Origin: Gemmatimonadaceae bacterium
GTDB lineage: Bacteria; Gemmatimonadota; Gemmatimonadetes; Gemmatimonadales; Gemmatimonadaceae
Length of the DNA: 64,000 bases
Direction of reading: 5' to 3'
Assembly: GCA_020851035.1 (NCBI GenBank)
Contig: JADZDM010000005.1
Location: 124,001-188,000, forward strand
Within the stretch, counting starts at the first letter, position 1; each line of letters starts with the position of its first letter. A model generated the notes under the pieces. That model made no database searches, had not been told where the DNA came from, and saw only the letters and a program-made list of their open reading frames with translations. A program made the position numbers and the translations under genes. This document shows positions 17,341 through 26,051 of this stretch, in pieces.

Positions 17341-17549
17341 CTTCACCCCCCGCACACTGCGATGCCAAGTGCGCCCAAGGCTCACGTCGCTTGCGCAGGC
17401 CCGGTGTCGTGCGCGAGGGTGTGAGCCGAAATCGCAGGAACCAACGCGTTTGTTGACAGTCCGCTCCGCCCGCCGGAGTTTCTGCAGGCGGTCCCCGCCA
17501 GCGCGCCCACCTGCGCGCCGCGTGAGTCTCACCCCAGCGCACGACCGTC

Positions 17550-19466
17550 ATGCGAAAGGCTGCCGTCATCATCGGTGTGGATCGCACTGGCACGCTCACA
17601 CCACTGAAGTCGGCCGCACGCGGCGCCGAGTCGGTGGCCGCCTGGCTCAGCGGCGAAGGGTTCGATGTCGCATGCCTCACCGACCGCACCGAGCCCGTCA
17701 CCTGCGGCGCCGTCGAGGACGCGCTCGGCAAGTTCGTGACCGTGCCACCCCGCTACAACCTGCTGCTCGTCTACTTCTCGGGCCACGGCTACTGGCAGGC
17801 CCGCACCGACCAGTGGCTGCTGAGCGGCGCCCCGGTCAAGGCGCGCGAGGCCGTGAACCTGAGCGCCGCCATGGAGCTCGCGAAGTACTCCGGCATCCCG
17901 AACGTCGTCTTCATCTCCGACGCCTGCCGTTCCATCCCCGTCTCGCGCGGCGCGTCACTCGTCGACGGCAGCCCGATCTTCCCCAACTACGACGACATCA
18001 CGACTGCCTCGAAGATCGACTACTTCAAGGCCACCAGCGAGGCCACGTCGGCATGGGAGGGGCTCGTCGATGGCGCACCGCAGAGTGTGCTCACCACCGC
18101 CCTGATGCGTGCGTTCGAGTCACCCTTCCCCGACATGATCCGCCTCGTCACCGACGGCGATCGCACCATCACCGTCGTGCCGAACCGCCGCCTCGAGCGC
18201 TTCCTGCAGGAGGAGGTGGACGGCCTGCTCGCCAAGATCGACCCGATGCTCGTGCAGCAGCTCGAGATCAACGTGCCGTCCGGCGATGACGTCTACATCG
18301 CGAAGGTGAAGGACACGCCGGCCGACGTCGTGGCGCCAACCGCGCCCGCGCCGGATCCGACGTCAGCGCCGCGGCCCGGCTCCGCCCCGTCCGAACGGGG
18401 GCCCATGCCGGCACCGCCCCCCCCCGTGCCGCAGGCGCCGCCACGCGAGGATGGATTCGCCGGTGCCGAACCGCCGGCGGCGCGTCCCGTTGATCCCGGA
18501 CGCCGCGCCGCCGACGTGGTGGCGCAGGCGCTCGCGTCCAAGGCCTTCATCGGTGCCGACGCGGCCGAGGCGCTCACCGTGCACGACGCAGGCACCGAGG
18601 CGGCGATCCAGGAACGCATGCCATCGGACAACCTCACCTCGTTCGAGACCGGCACCGGCTTCGGTGTCACCGGCACCACCATCACGCGCGTCCTGGCGTC
18701 CCGTCGCCTCGGCGCGGCATCACCCGCCATCCCGCGCGGTGGCAGCGAGTACGTGCACGTGCAGGTGAACACGCAGGGCCCGACCTCCGTGGCCATCCAG
18801 TTCGCGGATGGCCGCAGCACCGTCCTGCCCGCGTTCCCCGGCTACCTCGGCCACATCGCCTACGGTCCCGAGGGCATCAGCACCGTGAGCTACGTGCCGT
18901 CGGAGCGCGACCCGCGGCACGACGACTACCTGGCCACACGCAAGGAACTGGACCGCCTCCGTGCCATGGTCGCACTCGCCGTGGACCGCAACACCTTCCG
19001 CCTCGGTTCGAAGCGCGCCGCCAACGAGTTCGCCCAGCGCATCCGCCCGCTCAAGCGCGTGGACCCCACGCTCGGCCTCTACGCCGGCATCGCCTACGAC
19101 GCCGCCGGCAACACCGACGCCCTCGTCAGCGTGGTGGACTTCATGCGCGAAGACATCGGCGTGGACCTGTTCGACCTCCGGCTGCTCACCTGGCGCTCAC
19201 CACAACTCGCGTTGCTGCCCACCCGCGTCGTGCCCTTCTGCCCGATGCTCACCGAAAGCTGGAACCTGCTCGCCACGCGCCCGTCGCGCGCACCGAAGGC
19301 CGCACCGGTGGAGGGTGGCGACACCACGGCACCCGACCTGCGCCCCATCGCCACCGCCGCACTGCTGGAACTCCGCCAGCACCTCTGCAACTCCCTCTGG
19401 ACCACCTTCGAGCCCGAGGGGGCCGACTTCCTCTTCACCGCCGTCGAAACGGGGCTGCTCGAATGA
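17550..19466 (+). CDS. Caspase-like (peptidase C14) protein with proline-rich linker and C-terminal domain of unknown function
   Basis: A 638-residue cytoplasmic protein; no signal peptide. Residues 1 to about 245 form a caspase-fold domain: AAVIIGVDRT strand, catalytic His79 in VYFSGHGYW and Cys126 in FISDACRS, the dyad of C14 peptidases. A linker rich in Pro and Ala spans about 258-318. The C-terminal 320 residues are globular and uncharacterised, with DPTLGLYAGIAYDAAG near residue 510. The start is ATG 17550. The stop overlaps the next gene as ATGA, so caspase and hydrolase are co-translated. Bacterial caspase-like proteases often process partner proteins in conflict or cell-death systems; whether the operon partners are substrates is inference. 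Confidence 0.9.
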   Translation: MRKAAVIIGVDRTGTLTPLKSAARGAESVAAWLSGEGFDVACLTDRTEPVTCGAVEDALGKFVTVPPRYNLLLVYFSGHGYWQARTDQWLLSGAPVKAREAVNLSAAMELAKYSGIPNVVFISDACRSIPVSRGASLVDGSPIFPNYDDITTASKIDYFKATSEATSAWEGLVDGAPQSVLTTALMRAFESPFPDMIRLVTDGDRTITVVPNRRLERFLQEEVDGLLAKIDPMLVQQLEINVPSGDDVYIAKVKDTPADVVAPTAPAPDPTSAPRPGSAPSERGPMPAPPPPVPQAPPREDGFAGAEPPAARPVDPGRRAADVVAQALASKAFIGADAAEALTVHDAGTEAAIQERMPSDNLTSFETGTGFGVTGTTITRVLASRRLGAASPAIPRGGSEYVHVQVNTQGPTSVAIQFADGRSTVLPAFPGYLGHIAYGPEGISTVSYVPSERDPRHDDYLATRKELDRLRAMVALAVDRNTFRLGSKRAANEFAQRIRPLKRVDPTLGLYAGIAYDAAGNTDALVSVVDFMREDIGVDLFDLRLLTWRSPQLALLPTRVVPFCPMLTESWNLLATRPSRAPKAAPVEGGDTTAPDLRPIATAALLELRQHLCNSLWTTFEPEGADFLFTAVETGLLE

Positions 19467-20332
19467 GAATCCTGATGATCCATGGACGCTCGCAGGGCGG
19501 GAAGATCGCCAACGAGCTCAAGGCCACCTGGACCAAGACGCTGCAGGAGGGATTCAGCGCCTGCAACGCCACCTGGCCGCAGACGGTGCAGGTGGACTTC
19601 CCCTACTACGCCGACCTCCTCGACGACTTCGCCGCCCGTGCCGGCCTCCCCTCCACCGGCGATGTCGCGGCCAAGGGCCCCGGCCAGAACGTGAAGTACG
19701 AACAGTTCATGCAGTCGGCACTGGACGAGCTCCAGGCCAACGCCGAGATCAGCGACGCCGAGGTGCAGGCACAGGTGCCCGACGGTGTGCCGCAGCAGAA
19801 GGGACCGCAGAACTGGTGGTGGGTGCAGGCCATCGCGCGCGCGATCGACAACCGGCTCGAGGGCGTCACCAGCGTCACCATCGAGACCTTCCTGAAGGAC
19901 GTATTCGTCTACGTCTCGGCACCCGCGGTCGCCAAGGCCGTCAACGCCATCGTGGAGAAGGAGATCACCACCGAGCCCACGATCGTGATCGGCCATTCGC
20001 TGGGCAGCGTGGTGGCCTACAACGTGCTCGTGAAGCACGCGCCGAACATGGCGCTGAAGAAGTTCATCACCGTCGGCTCGCCGCTGGGCCTGCGCGTCAT
20101 CAGCAGCAAGCTCGGGCTGCTCAGCAATCCGGCCGGTGCCGGTGGCTGGTACAACGCGTACGACGATCGCGACGTGGTGGCCCTCAACCCGCTCGACGAC
20201 GAGTACTTCCCCACCACACCCGGCATCGAGAACAGCAGGCACGTGCGGAATTCCACCAGCAACCGGCACGGCATCATCGGCTACCTGAACGACGCTGCGG
20301 TCGCGAAGCAGGTGGCCGACGCACTGTGCTGA
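19463..20332 (+). CDS. Alpha/beta-hydrolase, lipase/esterase-like
   Basis: A 289-residue cytoplasmic protein beginning MRILMIHGRSQGG, the first strand and oxyanion loop of an alpha/beta-hydrolase. The nucleophile is Ser179 in GHSLGS; an acid in YDDRDVVAL (about 234-237) and His269 in RHGIIGYL complete a plausible triad. The ITVGSPLG strand after the nucleophile resembles lipases. It starts inside the caspase stop (ATGA) and ends inside the next gene (7-base overlap), so all three are one translational unit. The substrate is unknown; a membrane lipid is one possibility. Confidence 0.87.
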   Translation: MRILMIHGRSQGGKIANELKATWTKTLQEGFSACNATWPQTVQVDFPYYADLLDDFAARAGLPSTGDVAAKGPGQNVKYEQFMQSALDELQANAEISDAEVQAQVPDGVPQQKGPQNWWWVQAIARAIDNRLEGVTSVTIETFLKDVFVYVSAPAVAKAVNAIVEKEITTEPTIVIGHSLGSVVAYNVLVKHAPNMALKKFITVGSPLGLRVISSKLGLLSNPAGAGGWYNAYDDRDVVALNPLDDEYFPTTPGIENSRHVRNSTSNRHGIIGYLNDAAVAKQVADALC

Positions 20333-21528
20333 CCCGCACACCCTTCGTCCCCCCGGCCGCACTCGAGTCCCTCCGCCGCCAGCAGCAGGTCGGCCGCGAG
20401 AAACTCGGCGTGTACCACGCCCTCAGTCGCGGCGACGTCCTCGCGCAGTCCCTCGCCCGCGCCGACGCCAGGGAAGGTGCGGCCACGGCGGAGGATGGCT
20501 GGATCTACTCGAACGGGATGCGCTTCCCCGAGGCCACCGAGCGGACCCGGTGGGCGCGCACCCGCGCCATCATCAGCCGCACCCAGCCCGGCACCGACGA
20601 GGATCCGAAGTACCTCGAGATGACCGCACGGCAGCTCGCGTCCATCGAAATGCTGCTCCGTGCCGATCACACCGACGCCCCGGATGCCCGCATGGCGGAG
20701 ATCTGCGATCGCATCCTGCTCGGCACCTCACCGGCGCTGGTGCCCGATGCGCTCGCCCGCCGCGTCGGCGACCATTTCATCGTGCTGGTCTCGTTCGGCC
20801 TCATCGACTTCTGCTACCAGTCGGCCAAGGCGTCGGTGCTGAGCTGGAAGCCGATCCCCGCCCCCGACGGCGTCGCCTTCAGTTTCCGGAACGAGGCCGC
20901 CCACGTCGACGAGGTGCTGGCGGCCGACCCGTCGCCGCTTCGGCTGTTCCAGTCCACGCTCGAGGCGTTCCTGTTCGAGGGGCTGCCGCGAGCCGTCAGC
21001 AACGCCCCGCCCGCCGCGAACTACCAGGCGCCCCTCGGCATCCTCACCAACGCCAACGAGCGCTTCATCCTGGCCCACGAGGTCGGTCACACCCTCCATG
21101 ATGCCCTGGACATCGTGCCCGCCGACGGCACCGCCGTGGCCGAGGAACTCGCCGTGGACGACTTCGCCTTCTACGCCGTGGTCGAGAGCGGTCACCGTTT
21201 CGACGCACTCCCGCCCAATTTCTCGGCCCAGGGTGCATATTTCGTGTTAACTGCTCTCGAAGTCATCCGACAGGCGCTCGATCTGGCCCGGCATGGCGAG
21301 GTGCGGGAGGACCACGGGTTCGTGGGCCATCCACCGGTGGCCCGGCGGTTGCAAGCGTTGCGTCAGCGGTATCTGGCGACGGTGTCGGATCGTGACGACG
21401 ACCTGTGGATCGAGCCGGCCTTGAGCCCGGCGAGAACGTTGCAGCAGCTCTGGGATCGTGTGATCGCGAATGGGGCCGCCGAGCGCTGGCGGGGCAGGAC
21501 CGTGCACCGGATCTGGGCGGGCGTGTGA
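20326..21528 (+). CDS. HExxH zinc metalloprotease-like protein
   Basis: A 400-residue protein starting at GTG 20326, overlapping the hydrolase gene by seven bases. Residues 251-255 are HEVGH, followed 17 residues later by EELAVDDFAFYAV, which supplies Glu273/274 as a third zinc ligand and resembles the E..A..FA pattern of ImmA/IrrE-type peptidases. The first 240 residues and the region after 310 match no family I recognise. The frame is open far upstream through the hydrolase gene, which is shadow. With the caspase-like protein it gives the operon two unrelated proteases. Confidence 0.82.
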   Translation: MLTRTPFVPPAALESLRRQQQVGREKLGVYHALSRGDVLAQSLARADAREGAATAEDGWIYSNGMRFPEATERTRWARTRAIISRTQPGTDEDPKYLEMTARQLASIEMLLRADHTDAPDARMAEICDRILLGTSPALVPDALARRVGDHFIVLVSFGLIDFCYQSAKASVLSWKPIPAPDGVAFSFRNEAAHVDEVLAADPSPLRLFQSTLEAFLFEGLPRAVSNAPPAANYQAPLGILTNANERFILAHEVGHTLHDALDIVPADGTAVAEELAVDDFAFYAVVESGHRFDALPPNFSAQGAYFVLTALEVIRQALDLARHGEVREDHGFVGHPPVARRLQALRQRYLATVSDRDDDLWIEPALSPARTLQQLWDRVIANGAAERWRGRTVHRIWAGV

Positions 21529-21663
21529 TGTGACTGTGGCGGGCCGGCACCAGCCCGCCACGACCACACCATCGGGCCGCCGGATCCGGTGGCCACGTGC
21601 TCCCGCCACACTCCCGTGCGCCTCGCGCCGTCTCCGCGGCTGCCTGCGCACCCCGGAGTGTGG

Positions 21664-22809
21664 ATGCGTTTCAGGGCGTCGATGCGCGCGTGGCTGGTGC
21701 CTGCGCTGAAGAAGCGGCCGCGTGTGTGGTCGATGGTGCGGAAGACCGACCTGGCCGTCGAACGCACGCGCCACAGCGCCGCCCGCATGCTGCCGGTGCT
21801 CATCCGGCCGCAGCCGCGCCAGCTGCACGTCGCCATCACCGCCCACTGCAACCAGCGCTGCGCGGGCTGCCGCTACGGCCGCGAGTTCATGCAGGGGCAC
21901 CAGCTCTCGCTGCAGATGGTGCGCCACCTGATCGACGATGCCGCGGACGCCGGATTCGGCGAGGTGCGGCTCTATGGCGGCGAGCCGCTGCTCCACCCCG
22001 ACCTGCCCGCCATGGTCGCGCACGTCATCGCACGCGGCATGCGGCCGTACGTCACCACCAACGCCGTGCTGCTGCGCCACCGCATCGACGCGCTGTACGA
22101 GGCCGGGCTGCGCAACATGAACATCGGCTTCTACGGCGTGGGAGACGCGTACGACAGCTACGTGCACCGCCATCGCTCGTTCGACCGTGTCGAGGCCGGC
22201 ATCAAGGCCGTGCGCGACCGCTACGGCATGGATGTGAACATGCGCATCAACTGGCTGCTGATGCGCCCGTCGGCCACCCTCGCCGACCTCGACGCCGCCT
22301 GCCGCTTCGCCGACCGTTACCAGCTCCGCATCCAGGTGGACCTGGTGCACTACTCGCTGCCCTACTTCACCGAGGGGCCGGAGGGGGCGCTGCAATTCCG
22401 GCCCGAAGACCGCCCGCAGCTCGAGTGCATCACCGCCGACCTCCTGCGCCGCCAGCGTGAGCAGCCCGACCTGTTCGTGCACGCCGACCTGGGGCTGCGC
22501 GCCATCCCCGACTGGATCATGAACGGCGCCGGGATGCGCGTGCCGTGCGATGCCGGGAACATGGCCTGGGTCGGCGCCGACGGCACGGTGCAGCTCTGCT
22601 ACGTGACGTTCCGGCTGGGCAACCTGCATGAGCAGCGCCTCAGTGCGATGCTCTTCAACGCCACCCACCGCCAGGCCGCGCGTGATGCCTTCACCCTCGA
22701 CTGCCCGAACTGCCACTGCGGGTACGACACGCGCGTGCTGAAGGATGCCACGGCGGCGCGCCGCTATCGCGACCTGCTGGATGCGGAGGCGGTCGCGAGG
22801 GCGGGATGA
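21664..22809 (+). CDS. Radical SAM/SPASM-type protein
   Basis: A 381-residue protein with the radical SAM 4Fe-4S motif Cys62-x3-Cys66-x2-Cys69 (HCNQRCAGC), the RLYGGEPLLHPD SAM-binding strand, and a cysteine-rich C-terminus (VPCDAGN, VQLCYV, DCPNCHCG) like a SPASM auxiliary-cluster domain. SPASM enzymes often modify peptides or proteins. The ATG at 21664 has GGAG five bases upstream. It begins 135 bases after the metalloprotease gene on the same strand, and its TGA overlaps the ATG of the next gene. No small precursor peptide is evident nearby. Confidence 0.87.
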   Translation: MRFRASMRAWLVPALKKRPRVWSMVRKTDLAVERTRHSAARMLPVLIRPQPRQLHVAITAHCNQRCAGCRYGREFMQGHQLSLQMVRHLIDDAADAGFGEVRLYGGEPLLHPDLPAMVAHVIARGMRPYVTTNAVLLRHRIDALYEAGLRNMNIGFYGVGDAYDSYVHRHRSFDRVEAGIKAVRDRYGMDVNMRINWLLMRPSATLADLDAACRFADRYQLRIQVDLVHYSLPYFTEGPEGALQFRPEDRPQLECITADLLRRQREQPDLFVHADLGLRAIPDWIMNGAGMRVPCDAGNMAWVGADGTVQLCYVTFRLGNLHEQRLSAMLFNATHRQAARDAFTLDCPNCHCGYDTRVLKDATAARRYRDLLDAEAVARAG

Positions 22810-23597
22810 ACCTCAGCCGCATCGTCACGTACCTGCTCGCCCGTCGGGACATCCGGGCGTGGCAGGCTGCACGGACAACCGAACAGCACACGCTCGCGCC
22901 CGGCGCCGACAGTCTCCCGGCGGACCTGGTCCCGACGGTCATTTCCGGCGACCGTCGCGACCGTGTGCTTGCCGAGTTCGACCAGCATGGCGCACTCGTT
23001 GCCAGCGATCCGCGTGACGCCGCCATCTTCGGCCAGGCCGGCCGTCACGTCGAGCGCCATCATCACCGCGTGCAGGTGGTGCTCACCGGTGGACACGTTC
23101 GGGTGCGCAAGCAGCGCATCCTGCCATCGCCGGCGGGTGTCCGGAACCGTCTCCGTGCTCGCATCGGCGGCGCGCTGGAGGCGGCATCGCTGATCCGCCT
23201 TGCCGGGCAAGTGCCCGTTCCCGCCCTGCGCGACTTCGATGCCGGCACCGGCACCGTGGAGCTCGACTACATCTGGGGCAACGACGTGCGTCGCGAACTC
23301 GCCGCGCACGATGGCACGACCGACGAGGATGAGCTCGCGCGCCGCTTTGCCCGCCTGGTGCACGGGGGCGATCCCGTCTTCGCCGGGTGGATCCGTGCGG
23401 TTGGTGCCACCACGGTGCGCTGCGGGGTGGCGCCGCTGGACATGCACGCCGGCAACGTGCTGCGCGGCGGCCGGACCGGCGGCTTCCACCTCGTGGACTT
23501 CAACCTCGTCGTGCTCCGGCCCGCGCCCGGGTGGTCGGCGGCGGTGCGCGGTTTCGCGCGGCTGTGCGGGCTCGAGCCGGGCGGCGACATTCGCTGA
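22806..23597 (+). CDS. Protein kinase-fold phosphotransferase (WaaP/RIO-like)
   Basis: A 263-residue protein whose second half has a kinase-like catalytic loop, LDMHAGNVL (Asp212, Asn217), and a metal-binding HLVDFN (Asp231), with VRVRKQRI (Lys102) as the likely ATP-binding lysine and Glu125 in the following helix. The pattern is closest to lipopolysaccharide core or RIO/ABC1-type kinases, without a typical glycine-rich loop. It overlaps the radical SAM gene by ATGA, so the two probably act on one pathway or substrate. The nature of that substrate (sugar, lipid or protein) is not visible. Confidence 0.7.
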   Translation: MNLSRIVTYLLARRDIRAWQAARTTEQHTLAPGADSLPADLVPTVISGDRRDRVLAEFDQHGALVASDPRDAAIFGQAGRHVERHHHRVQVVLTGGHVRVRKQRILPSPAGVRNRLRARIGGALEAASLIRLAGQVPVPALRDFDAGTGTVELDYIWGNDVRRELAAHDGTTDEDELARRFARLVHGGDPVFAGWIRAVGATTVRCGVAPLDMHAGNVLRGGRTGGFHLVDFNLVVLRPAPGWSAAVRGFARLCGLEPGGDIR

Positions 23598-23767
23598 ACG
23601 CTGCTGGTGGCATTTGCGCCGGTGGTGGCGGGCTGCGAGTATGCGGAGCAGTCGGCGGCTGGCCGGCGCGCTGCGGCGACCCCGTGTGTGCAACCCGGGC
23701 GGTGCATCGTGCCGCTGCCAGTGCCGCCGCCACGGCCCCACCATCGTCTTCCCGAACCCCGATCCCC

Positions 23768-24802
23768 ATGCCGCGTCCGATGCCGGTGCGCTCCCTCATC
23801 GCCGCCCTTGCCGCGGCGCTCCTCGCCGGCGGCTGTTCCGACCGACCCACCGCGCCAGACGGTGGACTGCCGCCGATCACGAGCCTCTCCGTCTCCGGTG
23901 TGCGGGTGAACAGTGCCGATTTCCGCACCAACGGCACGTTCCGGCTCGGCCTGATCGCGACGGCGGCAGACAGCGTGCCGATCCTGAACACCGGTGTGAG
24001 CGTGGCGGTGGCGCTCACCAGCCTGTCGTCCGGCGATCCGGCCGCGTTCGCGGTGACCCGCGACAACACCACCGTCTCGCAGCCCGGCAGCGCCGACATG
24101 CGCGCCGCGATCCTGCTCGATGATTCCGGGTCGATGAGCAGCAACGATCCCACCGAGTTCCGCAGCAGTGCCGCGGAGCTGTTCTGGGCCGCCGTGCTGC
24201 CCGTGCGCGCCGGCAACCAGGTGGCACTGCTCGACTTCGGCGCCGGTGCCACCGCGCCGTTCACCAACTCGCGCCTGCTGCAGGCCTTCACCGCCGATGC
24301 CTCGCTGCTGGCCACGAAGCTGTCGGCGATCGGGGCGTTCGGCGGCACGCCGCTGTACGAGTCGCTGCTCGAGACGGTGGACTGGATGACCACCAACACC
24401 ACCGCGTCGCAGAATCGCGTGATCCTGCTGCTCACCGACGGATCGCCGAACAGCACCACCTCTCGCGACGCCGCCATCCAGGCCGCGGTGGACGCCAGCA
24501 TCACGGTGCACACCGTCGGGCTTGGCCCCGCATCCGACCAGAGCCCGAGCGTCTCCACGGCGGCACTGACGGCCGTGCGCGAGATCGCGGACCGAACCGG
24601 CGGCGTCTATTCCGCCGCCACCACCGCGCCGGCGCTGGAGCCCATCTTCGCGGCGCTCGCGCGTGCCACCAGCCGCGGTCAGCTCATCAGCACCTTCCGC
24701 ATCACCCCCGTGCCGGCCTCCGGCACGCGCGTGTCGGGCACCGTGACCGTCGGCTCCGGCGGCACCACCGGCGTGGCGAGCTTTTCGTTCGTGGCGCCGT
24801 AG
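23768..24802 (+). CDS. vWA-domain lipoprotein
   Basis: A 344-residue lipoprotein. The lipobox LLAGGC lies about 22 residues from the ATG at 23768. A beta-rich segment of about 90 residues precedes a von Willebrand A domain with an intact MIDAS: LDDSGSMSS, a Thr in GGTPLYESL, and LLTDGSPNS. vWA domains bind protein ligands through a metal. It follows the kinase gene by 170 bases on the same strand, so a link to that operon is possible but unproved. A second in-frame ATG at 23780 would also serve. Confidence 0.88.
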   Translation: MPRPMPVRSLIAALAAALLAGGCSDRPTAPDGGLPPITSLSVSGVRVNSADFRTNGTFRLGLIATAADSVPILNTGVSVAVALTSLSSGDPAAFAVTRDNTTVSQPGSADMRAAILLDDSGSMSSNDPTEFRSSAAELFWAAVLPVRAGNQVALLDFGAGATAPFTNSRLLQAFTADASLLATKLSAIGAFGGTPLYESLLETVDWMTTNTTASQNRVILLLTDGSPNSTTSRDAAIQAAVDASITVHTVGLGPASDQSPSVSTAALTAVREIADRTGGVYSAATTAPALEPIFAALARATSRGQLISTFRITPVPASGTRVSGTVTVGSGGTTGVASFSFVAP

Positions 24803-24901
24803 TTCCCGGCCCGGCCCGGTGATCCGCGCGCCGACCGAGTGCGCGCGACGGTGATCCGAGGCACCCGTCCCTGATCGACCCAATCCGAACCGAGGTGTGG
24901 C

Positions 24902-25861
24902 ATGAGGGTTTCGCTGGCGCTGGTGGGGGCACTGCTCTGTGTGCCGGCCCTCGCAACCGGGCAGCAGCGTGAGGCGGTGGTCGCGATGGACCGCGCCACG
25001 GTGCGCCGGTCACCATCCACGCGCGCGGCGATCGTCGCGCGTCTGCCGCGTGGAGCGGCCGTGACCGTGCTGAGCCGCACCTCCACCTGGTGGCGCGTGT
25101 CGAACGGTTCGGTGAGCGGCTATTCGCGGGGCGAGAACTTCAGGCTGGTGCGCGCGCGCGAGGGATCGCCGACCGTGGCGCGGGATGCGGCCGAGCCCAT
25201 CTTGCGGCCGGCCCCGCCCACGGGGGATGCGGCTCCGGATGTGTCGGCGCGGACCGCCGCGGCGGCGGTGGCACCCGCGTCACGACCCGCCTCCCCACCT
25301 CCGGCTGGCGGACGGGGCGGCGTGTCCGGTCAGCCCGTGACGCCGGCGTCGCGCGATACGCCCGCACCGTCCCCGACCGTCCGAACGGCGGCCGGGGCCA
25401 GGGCGCCAGCTGCGGACCCCGGGCTGCTCTTCGGGCTGCTGGGGTCGGTCACCCAGGTCACGCCCACGGGCGGTGGAGCGAAGGCGACCCATCTGGCCGG
25501 CACCGCGCTGGTGCTGCTGGAGCGCCGGCCGTTCGGGGTGTACGTGGCCCCGGAGTTCGGGAGCGGCGCCGGGTATCGCTCGCTGATGCTGGGTGGTGGG
25601 CTGTCGCTGCGGGTGCTGACGTACGACCGGCTGCAGGTGCGCGGGCTGGGCGGGTACACGACCTATCGCGAGACACTGTCGCCGGCGGTGTCGGGGGTGA
25701 GTTCGGAGATCCTGTCGTCACACGGCGCGTCGGTGGGTGGGCTGGTGACGGTGCGGGCGGTGGGTGGGTTCCGGGTGGCGTATCGGGGGGCGTACACGCG
25801 CGGGTTCGGGGACCAGGCGGGGATGGAGTTCTGGAGGCATTCGGTGGGGGTGGTGCGGTGA
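24902..25861 (+). CDS. Exported SH3-domain protein with outer-membrane-like C-terminus
   Basis: A 319-residue protein: signal peptide (SLALVGALLCVPALATG), bacterial SH3 domain (MDRATVRRSPSTRAAIVARL, WWRVSNGSVSGYSRGENF), a Pro/Ala-rich linker (about 95-170), then about 145 residues of alternating strands that look like a small barrel. SH3b domains usually bind cell-wall peptides. The last 300 bases are strongly G-biased on the plus strand, as beta-strands rich in Gly, Val and Arg. The exact role is unknown. Confidence 0.78.
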   Translation: MRVSLALVGALLCVPALATGQQREAVVAMDRATVRRSPSTRAAIVARLPRGAAVTVLSRTSTWWRVSNGSVSGYSRGENFRLVRAREGSPTVARDAAEPILRPAPPTGDAAPDVSARTAAAAVAPASRPASPPPAGGRGGVSGQPVTPASRDTPAPSPTVRTAAGARAPAADPGLLFGLLGSVTQVTPTGGGAKATHLAGTALVLLERRPFGVYVAPEFGSGAGYRSLMLGGGLSLRVLTYDRLQVRGLGGYTTYRETLSPAVSGVSSEILSSHGASVGGLVTVRAVGGFRVAYRGAYTRGFGDQAGMEFWRHSVGVVR

Positions 25862-26051
25862 GGGGATGGAGCACTGACCCGTCGATGCTTCGCCGAACCA
25901 CCACGTGTCCTGCAGGCTCCCGGGTTTCGTGTCACGCGATCCTGCTCGCGAGCGCAGATCGGCGTTGATCGCCAGCGGGGATGCCCGGGGCACCAGGCAC
26001 CGAGGCGCATTGATCACATGCCTACAGTCACAACTTGCACCGAACGGCACG

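Noticed and set aside
17453-17481. TTGACA as a -35 for the caspase operon
   Set aside because: The -10 position at 17-base spacing is GAGTTT, a poor match, so it is not listed as a promoter.
24817-24858. Direct repeat CGGTGATCCG (24817 and 24849)
   Set aside because: Only 10 bp, two copies 32 bp apart in a GC-rich gap; too short to support an operator without more evidence.
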